Assembly (NCBI GenBank): GCA_032716605.1
Contig: CM064552.1
Span: 13,342,886-13,406,885 of the forward strand
Source of the DNA: Paralithodes platypus
Lineage: Eukaryota; Arthropoda; Malacostraca; Decapoda; Lithodidae
Direction of reading: 5' to 3'
DNA length: 64,000 nt
The notes below the pieces were generated by a model. That model had not been told where the DNA came from. It made no database searches and saw only the letters and a program-made list of their open reading frames with translations. The position numbers and the translations under genes are program-made. Positions 46,295 through 58,461 of this stretch are shown here, piece by piece. Numbering within the stretch: position 1 is the stretch's first letter; every line of letters begins with the position of its first letter.

Positions 46295-46513
46295 TCATGC
46301 TGTATACCTTGATTCGTGAAATATCGTAGGACTGTGTTTTATCATGAAGGATCTTTCGCTACGGGGATAAAGACGAAAATATATGTTATCTGCATGCCAG
46401 TCAAAACTATCTACTTGACCCAGTGTTTTGGTTGGGATCTCATGTCTTAGTGCAGCATTAGCTTCATGGTACTGAGTTAGCCATGAAGGTGCAGTGATAA
46501 GTGCGAAAGCCAT
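46295..46513 (-). other. Unassigned 72-codon ORF
   Basis: ATG-to-stop frame with non-repetitive composition (WLTQYHEANAALRHEIPT; SFDWHADNIYFRLYP). An in-frame TGA lies just upstream of the ATG. Not recognised; may be a transposon fragment or chance. Confidence 0.25.
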
Positions 46514-47102
46514 AGGTTCTCATTTGAAAGTCTGGTGTTAGAAATACATGTTAGTCGGTGGATGTATACCTTGTGTTGTATAAAGTATACAGACAAACAT
46601 ATATAAGGTTGATAAGATCAGATGAGATTAGTATACAGGCGACATTCCTCATATATTAAGCCTCCTCCCTTCACAAACCACCCTCCGACAATAAAACATA
46701 ATAAAATATATAACCTTCTGAACTATCATCTATAATTATTGAACAAATATAGAGCACAATAAAATATAACATATGCAATGTGGAAATGGCAAGGACCCAA
46801 GATAGCAGAATTCTTCCTACAGATAACTGTACGGGATCTCTCTCTCTCTCTCACACACACACACACGAGCTCCTTAGATCTTTTGTTGTTTGGGAAGTGT
46901 TTGGTGTGCCCCCTCCTCCCCTCTTAACCACCAATGAGCCCCCCCCCCCCCCACCCCCTCCCCCTCCACGCCCCCTCAGCATCAAAGTGTGGCTCAAAGG
47001 GAGTGATGGGAGACTGATGCCGCAGACGTCGCCTGTTTGTCTCTCCGCTCACTATCTGGTTTGTTGACAGTTATGCAACTATCCAATAATATAACAACCA
47101 CT

Positions 47103-47108
<6 letters not shown>
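46514..47108. other. No gene; C-runs
   Basis: Contains (TC/CA)n at 46840-46866 and a C-rich tract at 46939-46974. Confidence 0.6.

Positions 47109-47151
<43 letters not shown>
47109..47151. repeat. (AT)n microsatellite
   Basis: About 21 AT units. Confidence 0.98.
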
Positions 47152-47154
<3 letters not shown>

Positions 47155-48074
47155 AACTCCAGCTACACCCATGGATGCAAGTATTCACGAATCCATGGAA
47201 AATATTGTCTGAATTGAGCTGAACGTATAAAGAATGAACACGTCAAACAGATTGTATAAGAAACATCACCAGTTGCTATCCATCGACATCAACCATTGCT
47301 ATCCATCAACATCAAACTTATCACTAAATACAAACTATGGAACAAAATATACGACTTCTCCCAACATCCAAATACAGCAGGTAAATACATAACAGCTGTG
47401 TAGGGTGTTTATACTGTGTGATATTATTGCAAGGAGCGACCCGTGCACGCTACGTTTACAGTCAAAGGGAAAGCGGATCTGTGTATCACGGAAATCACAT
47501 CTGTATATCACTGGGGACCCTATAGTCAACGCTGGTTAACTGGGGGCAAGCTCGATTCAGCCATAAGGGTGCCACTTGTCAATATCCACTCTTTACACAA
47601 AATACTATCTTGTCATGATAATTAACTAGATACCCATAGCGACATAATGTAAACGCAGATAAACTTCATGTAAGTAATACTACACTGTAAAAAGTGGACT
47701 TTAAATTGTAAAAAATAGTATACACATAATAAGTTCGAATCGTTTACGTGTTATGTTATTTACAGATAAACTATATACTGATTATGTGTACCGAACCATT
47801 TTGTTACCGTACAATGAAGCGTTCAATGTTTACACTGAAGCTTAAAATAATGTCATTATTATACCTTGCTATCTTTGCAAGCCAAAAACCGTAACTTTGA
47901 AATGGTTTTCCTGAGCAGAATGTAAAAAAATACTTATAATATAATCAACAAATCAAAATATCAATACAGGAAATTTGAAGTTGGAGTCTCAGTAAAAACT
48001 AAAAAAGATTCTAGGTTTGCTAAAGGACCAGCAAGGGTAAAGATAAAGGAAAGGGTCTAGGCTATCTATAAGAG
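47152..48074. other. AT-rich sequence, no gene
   Basis: No recognised feature apart from short direct CATCAACCATTGCTATCCAT copies near 47280. Confidence 0.3.
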
Positions 48075-48500
48075 TAAGCAAGGTATGCTCAATTGAGGCA
48101 GTTGGACAAAATTCAAAATAAAGCTATTAGATTAATCAATAACCCTGCAATCACACAGGACCTTCCTACATTATCCATACGAAGAAACGTTGCATCCCTT
48201 GCATTATTCTACAGATATTTTCACAGCAATTGTTCCGAGGAACTTGCTTCAATTGTGCCGCCTCTCCACATCTTTCCCCGTAGAACTAGGGCAGCTGAGA
48301 GCGCCCATGAATTTACACTTTCTCCTCCACAATGCAGAACTTCTGCTTATCAGAATTCATTTATCCCCAGAGCTACTACTCTTTGGAATTCACTTCCCTC
48401 GAATTGCTTTCCACAAACTTACAATCTACAAATGTTTAAATCCAGTTGTTACAAAAAATTTATGAATGGAGGATGCCTTTAGGCACATGGACCTTTTTGT
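48075..48500 (+). pseudogene. Jockey-type LINE C-terminal fragment
   Basis: A 129-residue frame from 48093: LDKIQNKAIRLINNP, then LSIRRNVASLALFYRYFH and PRATTLWNSLPSNCFPQTYN, the classic C-terminal end of this LINE group, and a stop at 48480-48482. The RT is absent. Intact locally, so a fairly young fragment. Its 3' sequence differs from the CCTCCCTCAATCACAT family, so it is a separate subfamily. Confidence 0.88.
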
Positions 48501-48634
48501 TTTATGTGTTTTTCCTTCCTCCGTTCATTGTCTCTTTAAAAAAACAAAAAAAACAAATATATAAAATCCAGTAGGTCTTTAGCAGATTCGTAATGTTATG
48601 TTTACACAAGAAAATAATAAAAACGGAAATTTGT

Positions 48635-48900
48635 AAAAGGTCTACTGGACCACACGAGGCAGACTCCTTCCTTACATCTTAATTAGTTTTTCCCTACACT
48701 AAAAACATCTCCTATTTCCACCTCTATTCTCTAAACTTAATCTACCTTATAGCTACCCAAGAACATCTCCCACTAAAATTGTACTTCCCTACACTTCAAA
48801 TTCTACCTTTAGCATAGCTACCTAAAAACATCTCCCCCTACAACTTACTGTATATCCTTTACATTTCATCTATCTTATAGCTACCTAAAAACATCATATA
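48635..48900. repeat. Possible CR1-like 3' region with AGCTACC..AACATCTCCC tandem units
   Basis: GTCTACTGGACCACACGAGGCAGACTCCTTCC resembles CR1-type 3' ends known from crustaceans (from memory). ATAGCTACCTAAAAACATCTCCC is then repeated three to four times. Confidence 0.4.
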
Positions 48901-49440
48901 TATAAAATTTCACCAATTTGGTAGAATTAAATGGCACCAAAATGGCGTCCACACGTAGAGGTATCCTATCTTCGTAACCATAGTTTGTGTAGTGTAATAT
49001 TAATCGCTCTGGTGGACATCTCCAGGCTCTCTCTTGTCAAAGGTCACCGCGTCAGCTGGGACGATACGTATATACGAGATCCTCCACTATGAGTAACTAT
49101 TTCACATGCTCCAATGCTGTCAATTATGGGAGCATAACTTGAAAGTTAGAGCTCTTTTACAGAGTATATATTTTAATTTTAGTTTTATCCAGAATCATTA
49201 ATGGACTTCTTACAGATTTGTCATGGTTCTCGAACGACAACTCCAAGGATTTAAACATAATATTATGCTTTAAAAAGATACCTTAAATATGTGTAATACT
49301 AGTACGATAACACTTTATAAAAGTGTTCACATACGCTATACATAAATATAATATAATTGAACATTTTACACGTTCCCACATTAAAATGCATTCATATGTA
49401 GCAACAAATGTGTTTCAACGACATAATGATATGTAACATT

Positions 49441-49459
49441 TATATATACTGTATATACA

Positions 49460-49506
<47 letters not shown>

Positions 49507-49564
49507 TTATATACTAATTATATATATATATATATAAATATATATATAGATATAGTATATATCC

Positions 49565-49599
<35 letters not shown>

Positions 49600-49627
49600 G
49601 GTATATATATATATATATATATATTAA

Positions 49628-49667
<40 letters not shown>

Positions 49668-49712
49668 TATATACATATATACATATATACTGTATATATA
49701 TACCGGTATATA
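49441..49712. repeat. Long (AT)n region with palindromes
   Basis: TA-dinucleotide runs broken by TATATACTGTATATACAGTATATA and TACCGGTATA motifs. High cruciform potential. Confidence 0.95.
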
Positions 49713-49855
49713 TTATGGGTATTGAGCCTAGACGTGTTGAATGCAAGTATAGTTACAAATGTAAAAACAGTAATTACAATAACGAAAGTACTGTACAATA
49801 GACTGAAACCAACTCCAACAAATCTTCCAGTTCAAATATTAAAGTCTATATTTTT

Positions 49856-50079
49856 GTTATTATATAATTTTCCCTAGATAACGGTAAATTGCCATGTCCT
49901 CACCTTGCTTACTATGAACAAATTGTAGCAAGTTATGAAAAATTTACATTAATATGTAGAGAGATAGACAATTTATACTGTAAGATATACATATATATAT
50001 TTCATGTTTTCCCACTAATCATCGAGGAATCAGCTGCTAAGAGATTGAACTTACCGCTAGGTGATAATAAAGACTATAG
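49856..50079. mobile_element. MITE family D copy 3 (decayed)
   Basis: GGTAAATTGCCATG, ATCGAGGAATCAGCTGCTAA, GAGATTGAACTTACC and the terminal GACTATAG match 19629-19845 in order. Confidence 0.6.
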
Positions 50080-50127
50080 TATACAACAGAAATATTTCAC
50101 GGATCTATGTCAACTAATCCACTAGAT

Positions 50128-50247
50128 CTCAACCAGTGTCAACTCAACCACGGACAATAACATCAGTGTCTTATTACAATCCTTAGTTCCTAATATAATC
50201 TAACAGTACTAATTGACTTGGCACTGGTTGAGATATACTGGTTGAAA
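50128..50247. repeat. Short element with TCTCAACCAGTG inverted ends
   Basis: TCTCAACCAGTG at the left and CACTGGTTGAGA at the right. The same words flank 6330-6450. A 13-base C-run follows at about 50304-50317. Confidence 0.45.
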
Positions 50248-50370
50248 TGGTGTACTGGCTGAGTCGTTCGGTCACTTTATTTCACATGTCTTAAACCCTT
50301 ACCCCCCCCCCCCCCCTACACGCCCACACCCGCCTTCATAAATCTCCGTCCACAATGGGTGTGGTGTACA

Positions 50371-50580
50371 TTAACACCTTTCAACACCATGGCTCATTCT
50401 CATTTCATTCTGGGTAATATTAAACGTGTTTACTTAGTTTGGAAAGAACCTCTTCAGAATTAAGAATGTAAATACTAAAATAATCCTCGGACTCTTACAA
50501 GTCCTTCCTAAATTGAATAAAATGGATTAGTAACGGCCAACATATACTGGAGAAAGACGTCATCGTGCTGAAAGTGTTGA
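50371..50580. mobile_element. TTAA MITE (family B) flanked by ~44-bp direct repeats
   Basis: TTAACACCTTTCAACACCATG at the left; CATCGTGCTGAAAGTGTTGA at the right (TTAA changed to TTGA). The inner CTCTTACAAGTCCTTCCTAA matches the family. The 44 bp before it (TTCATAAATCTCCGTCCACA..) are repeated after it at about 50583-50625. Confidence 0.78.
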
Positions 50581-50688
50581 GTTTCATAAATCTCTGTCAA
50601 CAATGGGTGTCGTGCACATTAAGTTTCACTATGATTTGCATTGGGATGTCATCAACACGTTGTCTGTCAAAGAGGTAAATTAATGATC

Positions 50689-50788
50689 NNNNNNNNNNNN
50701 NNNNNNNNNNNNNNNNNNNNNNNNNNNNNNNNNNNNNNNNNNNNNNNNNNNNNNNNNNNNNNNNNNNNNNNNNNNNNNNNNNNNNNNN
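50689..50788. other. Assembly gap (100 N)
   Basis: Exactly 100 N, the usual placeholder for a gap of unknown length. GA/GT low-complexity sequence follows at 50789-50927. Confidence 0.99.
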
Positions 50789-50939
50789 GGTGCGGGGAGA
50801 TGGGGTGTGGAAGAGAGAGAGAGAGATAGATGATGAGGAGAGAGAGAGAGAGGAGAGAGAGTGTGTGTTTTGTTCGGAGGGTGTGTGTTGGTGTTTGGTG
50901 CGTGTTGTTTGTGGTGAGAGAGAGAGGTTCAACTCATCA

Positions 50940-51460
50940 CTTTCGCTATCGTAGTGTATTGCAACGACTGAACCATTTGCTTTAATTTATCTGCACATGT
51001 TAAGGCAAACTAAAGCCAATATGAGACTTGCAATAACTGTCATAGCTGCATGACGATGGCTAAATCAATACACACATTATTAAACGATAATAAACAAGGT
51101 ATTGGATATAGAAAACGATATTACAAAATAAAAAAAAAACAATGTGAAAGGATTAATTAGAAATTAAGAACGATTTATAAACACAAGGGAATTTGGATCA
51201 AGAAAGAAACGGTAAAATTATAAATAAAATAATTTTAATAAAAAAAAACATGGAATTGGCATTGAAGAAACGATTATAGAAAACAAGGAATTGAGATTAT
51301 AAAAGTCAGTCAAAATGAGGAAAAAACTAGGGATTGGATTAAGAAAACAATTAGAACAACAAGGGAATTTGGACAAATACTAACGATAAATAAATAAGGG
51401 CCCCACCAAAACTAAACAAAACCAACACCTAAACTGACCAGCCACTACCCTTAATCTTCC
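50940..51460. other. AT-rich sequence, no gene
   Basis: AAGAAACGAT/AAACAAGGAATT-like words recur loosely (51110-51370). No frame of interest. Confidence 0.35.
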
Positions 51461-51851
51461 TTAAGCGGGAGATCTTCCACCTGGAGGATATTTTTTTCTG
51501 GAAACCCCCCGTCTCCCTCATGTTTAGCCCCAGTTGCTTTTCTAATTTTAAAGACGGTTTTTTACCCACAATATTATTTTGACGATTGTTTTTAAAGATA
51601 CCTTCGACCCATTTCTGTCAATTTTTTTAAGACCTTTCGTTCCATGTAGGTAGTTCGATTTTATCCTGGCAAGCGACAGCGAAGGCCTGTAATTTAAGAG
51701 GAAACCGGCTTTCCGCAGGGACATTTTTCAACCGAAAAAAAATGTACAAATTTATCTTTGAAGGTGTTCTTCCAAGGGGGGTGTGGTAATCTTAAGCTTT
51801 ATGGAAAAAAAGTCTAGGGGAAAACCACATCAACTAAAAAACCTCCCTTAA
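51461..51851. mobile_element. TTAA foldback (family C1) copy with many single-base insertions
   Basis: TTAA at 51461-51464 and 51848-51851. Boxes as in 20808-21122 (CTCATGTTTAGCCCC, GTTCGATTTTATCC, TGGCAAGCGACAGCG, GAAACCGGCTT) but with many extra single bases and longer homopolymers. Confidence 0.8.
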
Positions 51852-51935
51852 CCTAACCGAAAAATAACCTCACTCAATCTATCTTGGCATAACCTAACCT
51901 AAACTAACCAAACCAAACCAAACCCAAATACACCA
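51848..51935. repeat. Degenerate CCTAA patch
   Basis: TTAACCTAACC and CATAACCTAACCTAAACTAACC, followed by CCAAACCAAACC. Confidence 0.5.
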
Positions 51936-52589
51936 ACTTTAACTTGAGTGCCACATATATTAGTCAAAACTGTTTGATCAAATGCAACGAAAAAGATATC
52001 CATATTGTGTGTCTCAATTGATTACGTACATTAATTTGATCAGATTAACCGATCATTATGAATTTATGTGTACCAATGGTGTTACATATGAACACACCAT
52101 TTTTACAGTTTTCTAGGAAGGGGGGAAACGGACTAATTGAGACGCAAAATGACCCAGGGGTTTATAGACCTATTATAAAAGTCTAAATGCGAGTGCTAGA
52201 AGGCGTTGAAAGGTTTATCGCAAGTGGGTGTTTGTACTCAGGTGGAAGAGCGATGGGGAAGTACAAAGGAGTAAAGAAGTACAAATAAGTACAAAGGAAA
52301 AATCCAAGCAACAACAGATTCTAGTGACCCTTCTAGGTGCCTTGGCCTCCAACAAAACACTGAGGATCAAGTGTACAAACAGTGGTTTTAGAGTGGGGTA
52401 AGGGAAACATTGGAAAGGGGAACTTACTGCCCTGGCAACATAATGGTCCCGTGGCAAGGATTAGGGTGGAAGTTAGTAGGGGGGACAGATGGGTGGGTTA
52501 GTAGACTGAGGGGGGAATAAAATAAAGTTATTCATTTACAAATGCAGTCCAGTTCGCGAGTTTTGAATGCGAGATGATTTTGTCTAGGC
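51936..52589. other. No gene recognised
   Basis: Unique-looking sequence with several short G-runs. The 52215-52457 frame has no recognisable motif. Confidence 0.3.
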
Positions 52590-54210
52590 TGCGGATAGTT
52601 TAAATGAATCTACGGTGTATGACAAGTCTATAAACGTTTCGGGAAAGAAGCCCCTCCACAAGTTGACCAACTCGATTGAAGAAGAAATGTCTTAGATTCG
52701 TTGGTGATTTAAAAGATTTACCAATAATTTTGCAAACCGTTTCCCCGGCCGTGCTAATTAGATTGGTCGATAGTTGAATGCTACTTACTGGAAGTTGCCT
52801 ATTGCGATGCCTTTGATGATTGTTGAACACTTGGAATTGAAGTCACCTCTAATCTGCGCTGTTGGTTGTGTGTTTTATGAAAGGAAATAGATTTAATTTT
52901 CTAAGGATCGCTCTTCGTATGGTTTGTTCTTAAAGCTAGGTATCATGTTGGTAACTCTACGTTGAACTCGTTCTTAGCTTTGTTTAGATCTTTTTGGGTA
53001 ATAAGCGGCACCAGGATTGGAAACGCAAGGTTATTCCTCAGAAAGACGGGCGACCGCGGGACGGACTTAAGGAAATTTGTAAAGGGGTAGGATAACTTCT
53101 TTGGATGTTATGCTCAAATGACCTGCCTATAAAGCCCAATTATTTTGTTTGCCTTCAGTAACAACTTCTGACACATTGTTGACTCGGTTTTAGGTTACTC
53201 GATATTGTTACTCCTCAGATCGGTTTCTCTCGTTTTACATTCTTAAGATGAGTGCCATTCATCGAATAGTTTGCTTTCTCTATTTAGGTATCCGATTATG
53301 TTTAGTACTGTACATTATCCGCATTGAAACTCATTTTGCCAAATTTTGGGCCCCCCCACAACCTTGACAATTTATCTAGATTATGTTGCTATATCGTCAA
53401 GCTTGATCTTTGAGGACGTTACGCTATTTGACAAGTTTTGTATCGTCAGCAAATTTTGAGATGTACAGGTTGAGACCCTCATCATATATGTCGTTGATGT
53501 TAAATAGATAGTAAATGAGAATTGGTCCTAGTTACCGATCCCTGGGGTACCCCCGCTACTTACATGGGTCACATTTAGATGCCTCCCCTCCCCTCTTACC
53601 GTTTATGACTACTCTTTGCTTTCTGTCGCTGAGCCAAATTTTCTACTCCATTTCAACAACACCGTTCTTGTATGTCCATGCGCTTGTAGTGTTAGCAGTT
53701 AAACGTTTTGTGGGTGAGGGGAAACTTTTGTCAAAGGCGACTTTTGAAAATCAAGTGTATATAATTTAATCTACAGCTTCTACTCTATCGTTAGAGGTTG
53801 AGGATATCGCCCTGGAAGAAGTCTAAAGAATGGAAAGAGGTTAAGAGGTTGTTAAACAGCGGAACGTTTTTTACGAAAAGCCGTGATTGAGTTATCTTTA
53901 AGTATGTTATTTTCCTCAAAAGTGATTTACGGAGGGTCGGTCTTCGTTATGACAGTTTCTAAGCATTTTTACATAAACCTGAGGTTAAAGCTAATGGACG
54001 ATAGTTACTTGGGTAGGGAATTTGCTTGCCTTTTTTTTGAATATCCCCCCCGGTGTTACGTTGGCTAGCTTCCACTGATCGGGCATAGTTCCAGACTGCA
54101 AGGATTTATTGAATAGTAATGTCAGTGGTTTGGAGAGCTCATCCTTAGCTTCCTTTAGAACTCTAGGCGAGATTGTATCAGGTAGCGACTGAAACTAGTT
54201 GGGTGTATGG
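52590..54210 (-). pseudogene. CR1-like LINE, second subfamily, heavily decayed
   Basis: On the minus strand, pieces of RT survive in changing frames: SPGPDTISPRVLKEAKDELS, then SLQSGTMPDQWKLANVTP (around 54180-54060), and KFADDTK-like (complement of ATCGTCAGCAAATTTTGAG near 53443-53461). A GVPQGSVLGP-like stretch near 53540 is broken. Same domain order as 26494-28538 but clearly diverged, with many indels. Confidence 0.75.
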
Positions 54211-54510
54211 AAAACAAGATATAAGCGAAATCATGCTTAGGTGAGTAAAAATTAGTTGAGTATGGGTAATAATAATATATAGTAAACTATATAGGTACCG
54301 TAATGAATAATATCTACTTAAAAGAGTGGAAAGGGACATTTAGCGTGAATATATTGTTATAATGAGCTAGTTCATGGTGTAGAGAGTGACAATTAGCTAG
54401 GTATAGATCAAACTAAGGAAATAATATAAATGTGTTGGACAGGGGAATGAAATATGAGTTAGGTGTAGGTAAACATAGAAGACAAAGTTAAGAAGAAGAA
54501 ATAAGTAAGG
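54211..54510. other. AT-rich sequence, no gene
   Basis: Loosely repeated TAGGTGTGAGTA/TTAGTTGAGTA words. No frame. Confidence 0.3.
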
Positions 54511-54618
54511 TATTAGGTGTGAGTATCCTAGGTGTGAGTCCTTGGACTGCCACATGTATTTGTTGATTTCAGTAATTGAGTTTAGAAGTAAAGCTTGGGT
54601 TGGTTTGAAAAAAAAAAA
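54511..54618 (+). mobile_element. tRNA-headed SINE, family S3 copy 3
   Basis: GAGTATCCTAGGTGTGAGTC, GGACTGCCACATGTATTTG, TTGATTTCAGTAATTGAGTT, GTTGGTTTGAAAAAAAAAA. The B-box is damaged. Confidence 0.7.
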
Positions 54619-55360
54619 TATGAATTAATGGCAGAAGTGAAAAGGATGCTAACTTGCTAAGTGAAGATGAAACAAATGATGAAGGAGTGAGTTCACAAAT
54701 AGAGCAAGTAAAGATAAGGAAGTTTAAGAATTAATGTTACCGTCCACGCATAGAGGTAACGTAATGAATAATGAAACAGTGGAGGATAGAAGGAGGGGAA
54801 AGGGGAAAGGAGAGCTAAAGAGGAGAGGAAGAGGAAGAGTATATAAGGAGGAAGAAGAGAAAAAATATGCGACGCCCCCACCCCACCCAACACACTCCCC
54901 GGGCTCCACCCTTGTGTAAGGAAATTCAATTACAAATCAAGAGGAACAAGGGGTTCAATATTGAGACATTAAATAGATCAAATTTACGTAAAAAAATATG
55001 CCAAAAATAATAATGGCAATTGATATTGAGACGTGAAAAACGTGGAAAAGAAATTGTGGGAAGAGGACTCATTGATTTTGATTTTTCCCCGAGGGGCGAG
55101 TTTATTGAGCAGCGCCCCCCATCCTGTGAGGGGACAACCACTAGTAAGGCGATTACCATACTGCTCAAAGGGAGCCATTATTCCACTGGAAAAAACAGCA
55201 TCGTCGTCTGGTTACATGTCATATTGTGTGTTTTATAAAGTCAAGGTTGGCATTATTCAGATGTGTTATTATAGTTTCCTCATTAATTGTCACCAATGGT
55301 CTGCATTATAAAAAAAAAAGCAAGCAAGCAAGCTTGTAGTGACTGGCTTGCCATTGCATT
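54619..55360. other. No gene recognised
   Basis: A purine-rich block lies at 54775-54870. 55030-55200 has slightly raised GC but no protein similarity. Confidence 0.3.
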
Positions 55361-55364
55361 TTTG

Positions 55365-55420
55365 TTTTTTTTTTTTTTTTTTTTTTTTTTGTTTTTTTTT
55401 GTTTTTTTTTTTTTTTTTTG
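55365..55420. repeat. Poly-T tract with G interruptions
   Basis: About 50 T with single G every 9-17 bases. Confidence 0.95.
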
Positions 55421-55430
55421 GAAGAGGAGA

Positions 55431-55805
55431 AGTCTTACATTTGGAAGAGTAGAGGTGGTCAAATGTGGAAGAGTAGAGGTGGTAAAATGTGGAAGAGTGG
55501 AGGTGGTAAAATGTGGAGGAGTAGAGGTGGTAAAATGAGGAAGAGTAGAGGTGGTAAAATGTGGAAGAGTAGAGGGTGGTTTTTATAACATGTGGAAAGA
55601 GTAGGTGGTAAAATGTGGAAGAGGTTAGAGCGGTGGTAAAAATGTTTGGAAAGAGTAGAGGTGGGTAAAAATGTGGGAAACGAGCGAGTAGAGGTGGTAA
55701 AATGTGGAAGAGTAGAGGCGGTAAAATATGGAAGAGCAGATGTGGCAAAATGTAGAAGAGGTAAGGTGCATAAATGTGCAAGCGGAGAAGTGGTAACATG
55801 TGGTA
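55431..55805. repeat. 24-bp minisatellite GTGGAAGAGTAGAGGTGGTAAAAT
   Basis: About 14 units. Units from 55560 to 55690 contain many one-base insertions compared with those at 55440-55560. Confidence 0.93.
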
Positions 55806-55859
55806 AAAATAGTTGAGCCTGACTGTACAGAGGGTGGGAGGACAGACATACAGGAGGCA

Positions 55860-56636
55860 GGCAGGGAGTGGTGGTGGTGGACGCAGAGGATAGCCTGGAG
55901 GTAATTATTAATAAGTCTGGCCTCAGCTTCGTTAACACTTCACATTTGTCTTATTGGGGGAGGACAGGGAGGGAGGAAGCCAGGAGAAGACGGGAGGGGG
56001 AGGGAGAGAGGGCGGGAGGGAAGGAGGAAGAGAAGGTACAGGAAGGGTTATATAGTTCGGAGGAAGGAGGAGGGAGGGAAGAAAAAAAAGAAAAGAAAAG
56101 AAGAAAGCAAAGAGTACAGGAAATCGCAAGAGGAACCGGTACAAGAGGAGGTAAGGTGGTAAGAACAAAGAGGGAGGAAAAGTAAAAGTAATAGCAAGAG
56201 CCCGAGGAGGGATGGAAAGTGGAGGCCAGAGAAGTCCCAGAGAAGCGGAGGAAAAGGCTATAGATAGGAGAAGAAGGAAAACGAGGATGAAAGTGAAAAA
56301 AAGAGGGAGGGGGGCTAGGAAGTGAAAGAGGACAAGAGAGAGGGGAAGGGGATGATGAGGAGGAGGAAAAGCAGGGAGGAAAGAAAGGATGGAGAATTAA
56401 TTAGAAAGGGCGGAATAAGAAGAAAGGAGTATCGAAGATAAAAAAAGATGGGGAGGGGAGAGAAGAGGAAGAATGAAGACGAGAAAGAAAGGGAAGAATA
56501 TGAGGAATGAGAGGAAGAGGATAGAAGGATTAATGGAATATAGGGATTGAAGGGGGGGGTGGGGGGGGGGGGGGGAGGGGGGGGGGGGAGGGAGGGGGGG
56601 GGGGGGGGGGGCGGAGGGGGGGGGGGGGGGGGGGGG
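55860..56636. repeat. Polypurine tract ending in an 80-bp G-run
   Basis: The plus strand is almost only A and G from about 55965 to 56550, then G-runs to 56636. Such tracts can form triplex or quadruplex DNA. Frames on both strands are compositional. Confidence 0.9.
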
Positions 56637-56689
56637 CGACGTCGTATTTTGCTCACTTAGCTGCTGCCTGTTCAAGCTTGTTGTATTAA

Positions 56690-56746
56690 AAACTAATGGG
56701 GTTAAACATGTGAGAGAAGGAGGTCCAGAAAATAAACACCCCTTAA
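56690..56746 (-). mobile_element. TTAA foldback (family C1) end fragment
   Basis: AACTAATGGGGTTAAACATG, AGAAGGAGGTCCAGAAAA, CACCCCTTAA (TTAA at 56743-56746). Confidence 0.65.
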
Positions 56747-57908
56747 GATCAAGTGGGTTGGAACAAATGGGTCTGCCCTAGAAGAAAAATCTACAACAGG
56801 GCTCCTCTGTTGCTTGTACCAGGCTGACTTACCAACCAAAGGCTACATAGTGGATTGATACGGAGATTAGCGCCGCGGACAAATGCAGCTCAGCGTAAGC
56901 CCTCCGAACTATATTGCTACTTTAATGTTCAATATTTTGAAACAAATGTGTCATGTTAAACATTACAAACACGAATGTATAACATATAACATTCTACGGT
57001 ATATTTAGGTAGTCTACAGATTGTAAAAATTATGCTGATTATTTCCAAAGAGTAAATCATTTGTAACTGACTGTACAATAAATAATGTAATGCAAATAAA
57101 CTTATTCTGTGGGGGCATGTCCCGAAAATATAATAGATATTCTGAAAAAATGATGCCTTGGTTGACAATAGTGCGAGCAAGTGTAGACGCGAAAAAGAAA
57201 AATAAATGGACAAATGAGGTGCACCCCACTGATCGCCGTCAAAGGGCGCGACCGGGGAGGGTGAAAGGCAGAAACGTAGAATCTGTGGAAGCATGACAAA
57301 TTGTATTGACGAATTGAAATAAGGAAATCGGGGAAACAAAAAAATAACACTAAATACAATACAGCGTAATAAACATCAACGACAACAATGATAATATAAT
57401 AATAAATATGTACAATATAACTTATAATAATATATAACAACAATAATATAAAGGTATATTATAAGCAAATATGTAAAACTATTAGCCCACATAATGACAA
57501 ATCTCATTTACATCCAACACTGAATTATTCGTTATTTGGCTATGCCCGATCTCGTAACTAATGCAAAACCTTGCTATTAGTAAACTTAGTAAAGGTAGAG
57601 AGGAAAACATAGAATGATGAGGGGGGGGGGGGGTTAGGAAGTGCTCGTGTGAAATATGAAATGAAGTGGATGGAAGCAAAAACGTAATAATAGGCGAACA
57701 GAAAAGGAATGAAAGATGGGAAGAAAGAGAATATGGAGAGTAGATAAAATTAGGTTAGGTTATGGTAGCATATGAGAGGATAGTATACACTAACGCTATA
57801 AAATAGGTTAGGTGTCAACAATTCGACTCTGTAGGTGCAAAAAATTGTGAGCCAAGTAAATGTTTTCTTTCACTCTCTCAGTCGCACACACTCTCTCTGC
57901 TTTTTCTT
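56747..57908. other. No gene; short repeats
   Basis: Contains an AT-rich ATAATAAT patch (57380-57460), a G-run at 57619-57633 and AGGTTAGG at 57749-57765 and 57803-57812. Confidence 0.4.
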
Positions 57909-58057
57909 TTGTGCCATCCTGGTTTTTTTTTCACTTTTCTCTATTTGGGGTTCTGCTATCACTACTAGAATTAAGTCCTAATCGACCTCGCTTGGATTGT
58001 AAGGTCTGTGGGATCAGTGTATGTATGTAAATCTATGTAAATCTATGTACATCTCTC
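57909..58057 (+). repeat. Repeat unit X (copy 1)
   Basis: GGGGTTCTGCTATCACTACT, AATTAAGTCCT, AAGGTCTGTGGGATCAGTGT, ATGTAAATCTATGTAAAT. Matches 59690-59823. Confidence 0.65.
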
Positions 58058-58461
58058 ACTCTCTTCCCTCCCTCCCCCCTCCCCTCCCACCCAGTCATTT
58101 GTTACCATAGGCTGCGAAGGTTCGATCTTAGACCTTGCCTGAAACGGTGAAAAATCTGACCACATTGTTCCCTCCCGAAGTGGTCGAAGAAGGAGAAGGA
58201 GAAGGTTAGTCTGGGTCTTAAGGCAGGAGGACATTAGGGCGGGAATGGGTTAACCTACTGGGACACTGGTAAAGGGGCATTGGGACACATAGTCCTTCCC
58301 TATTTCGAATTTTATAAACCTTTCTCTACTTCTTCTCAAGTCCTTCTCTCCCTCTCTTATTTGCACTTAATATATCAAAGATTGGGTTCTATTTCGTTGA
58401 AAACACGTAAACTACGAGACCGACTCACTGAAGTACACGAAATATTAAAATGCAACATAGC

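Noticed and set aside
55290..55938. 169- and 159-residue minus-strand frames
   Set aside because: Translate a poly-T tract and a 24-bp minisatellite.
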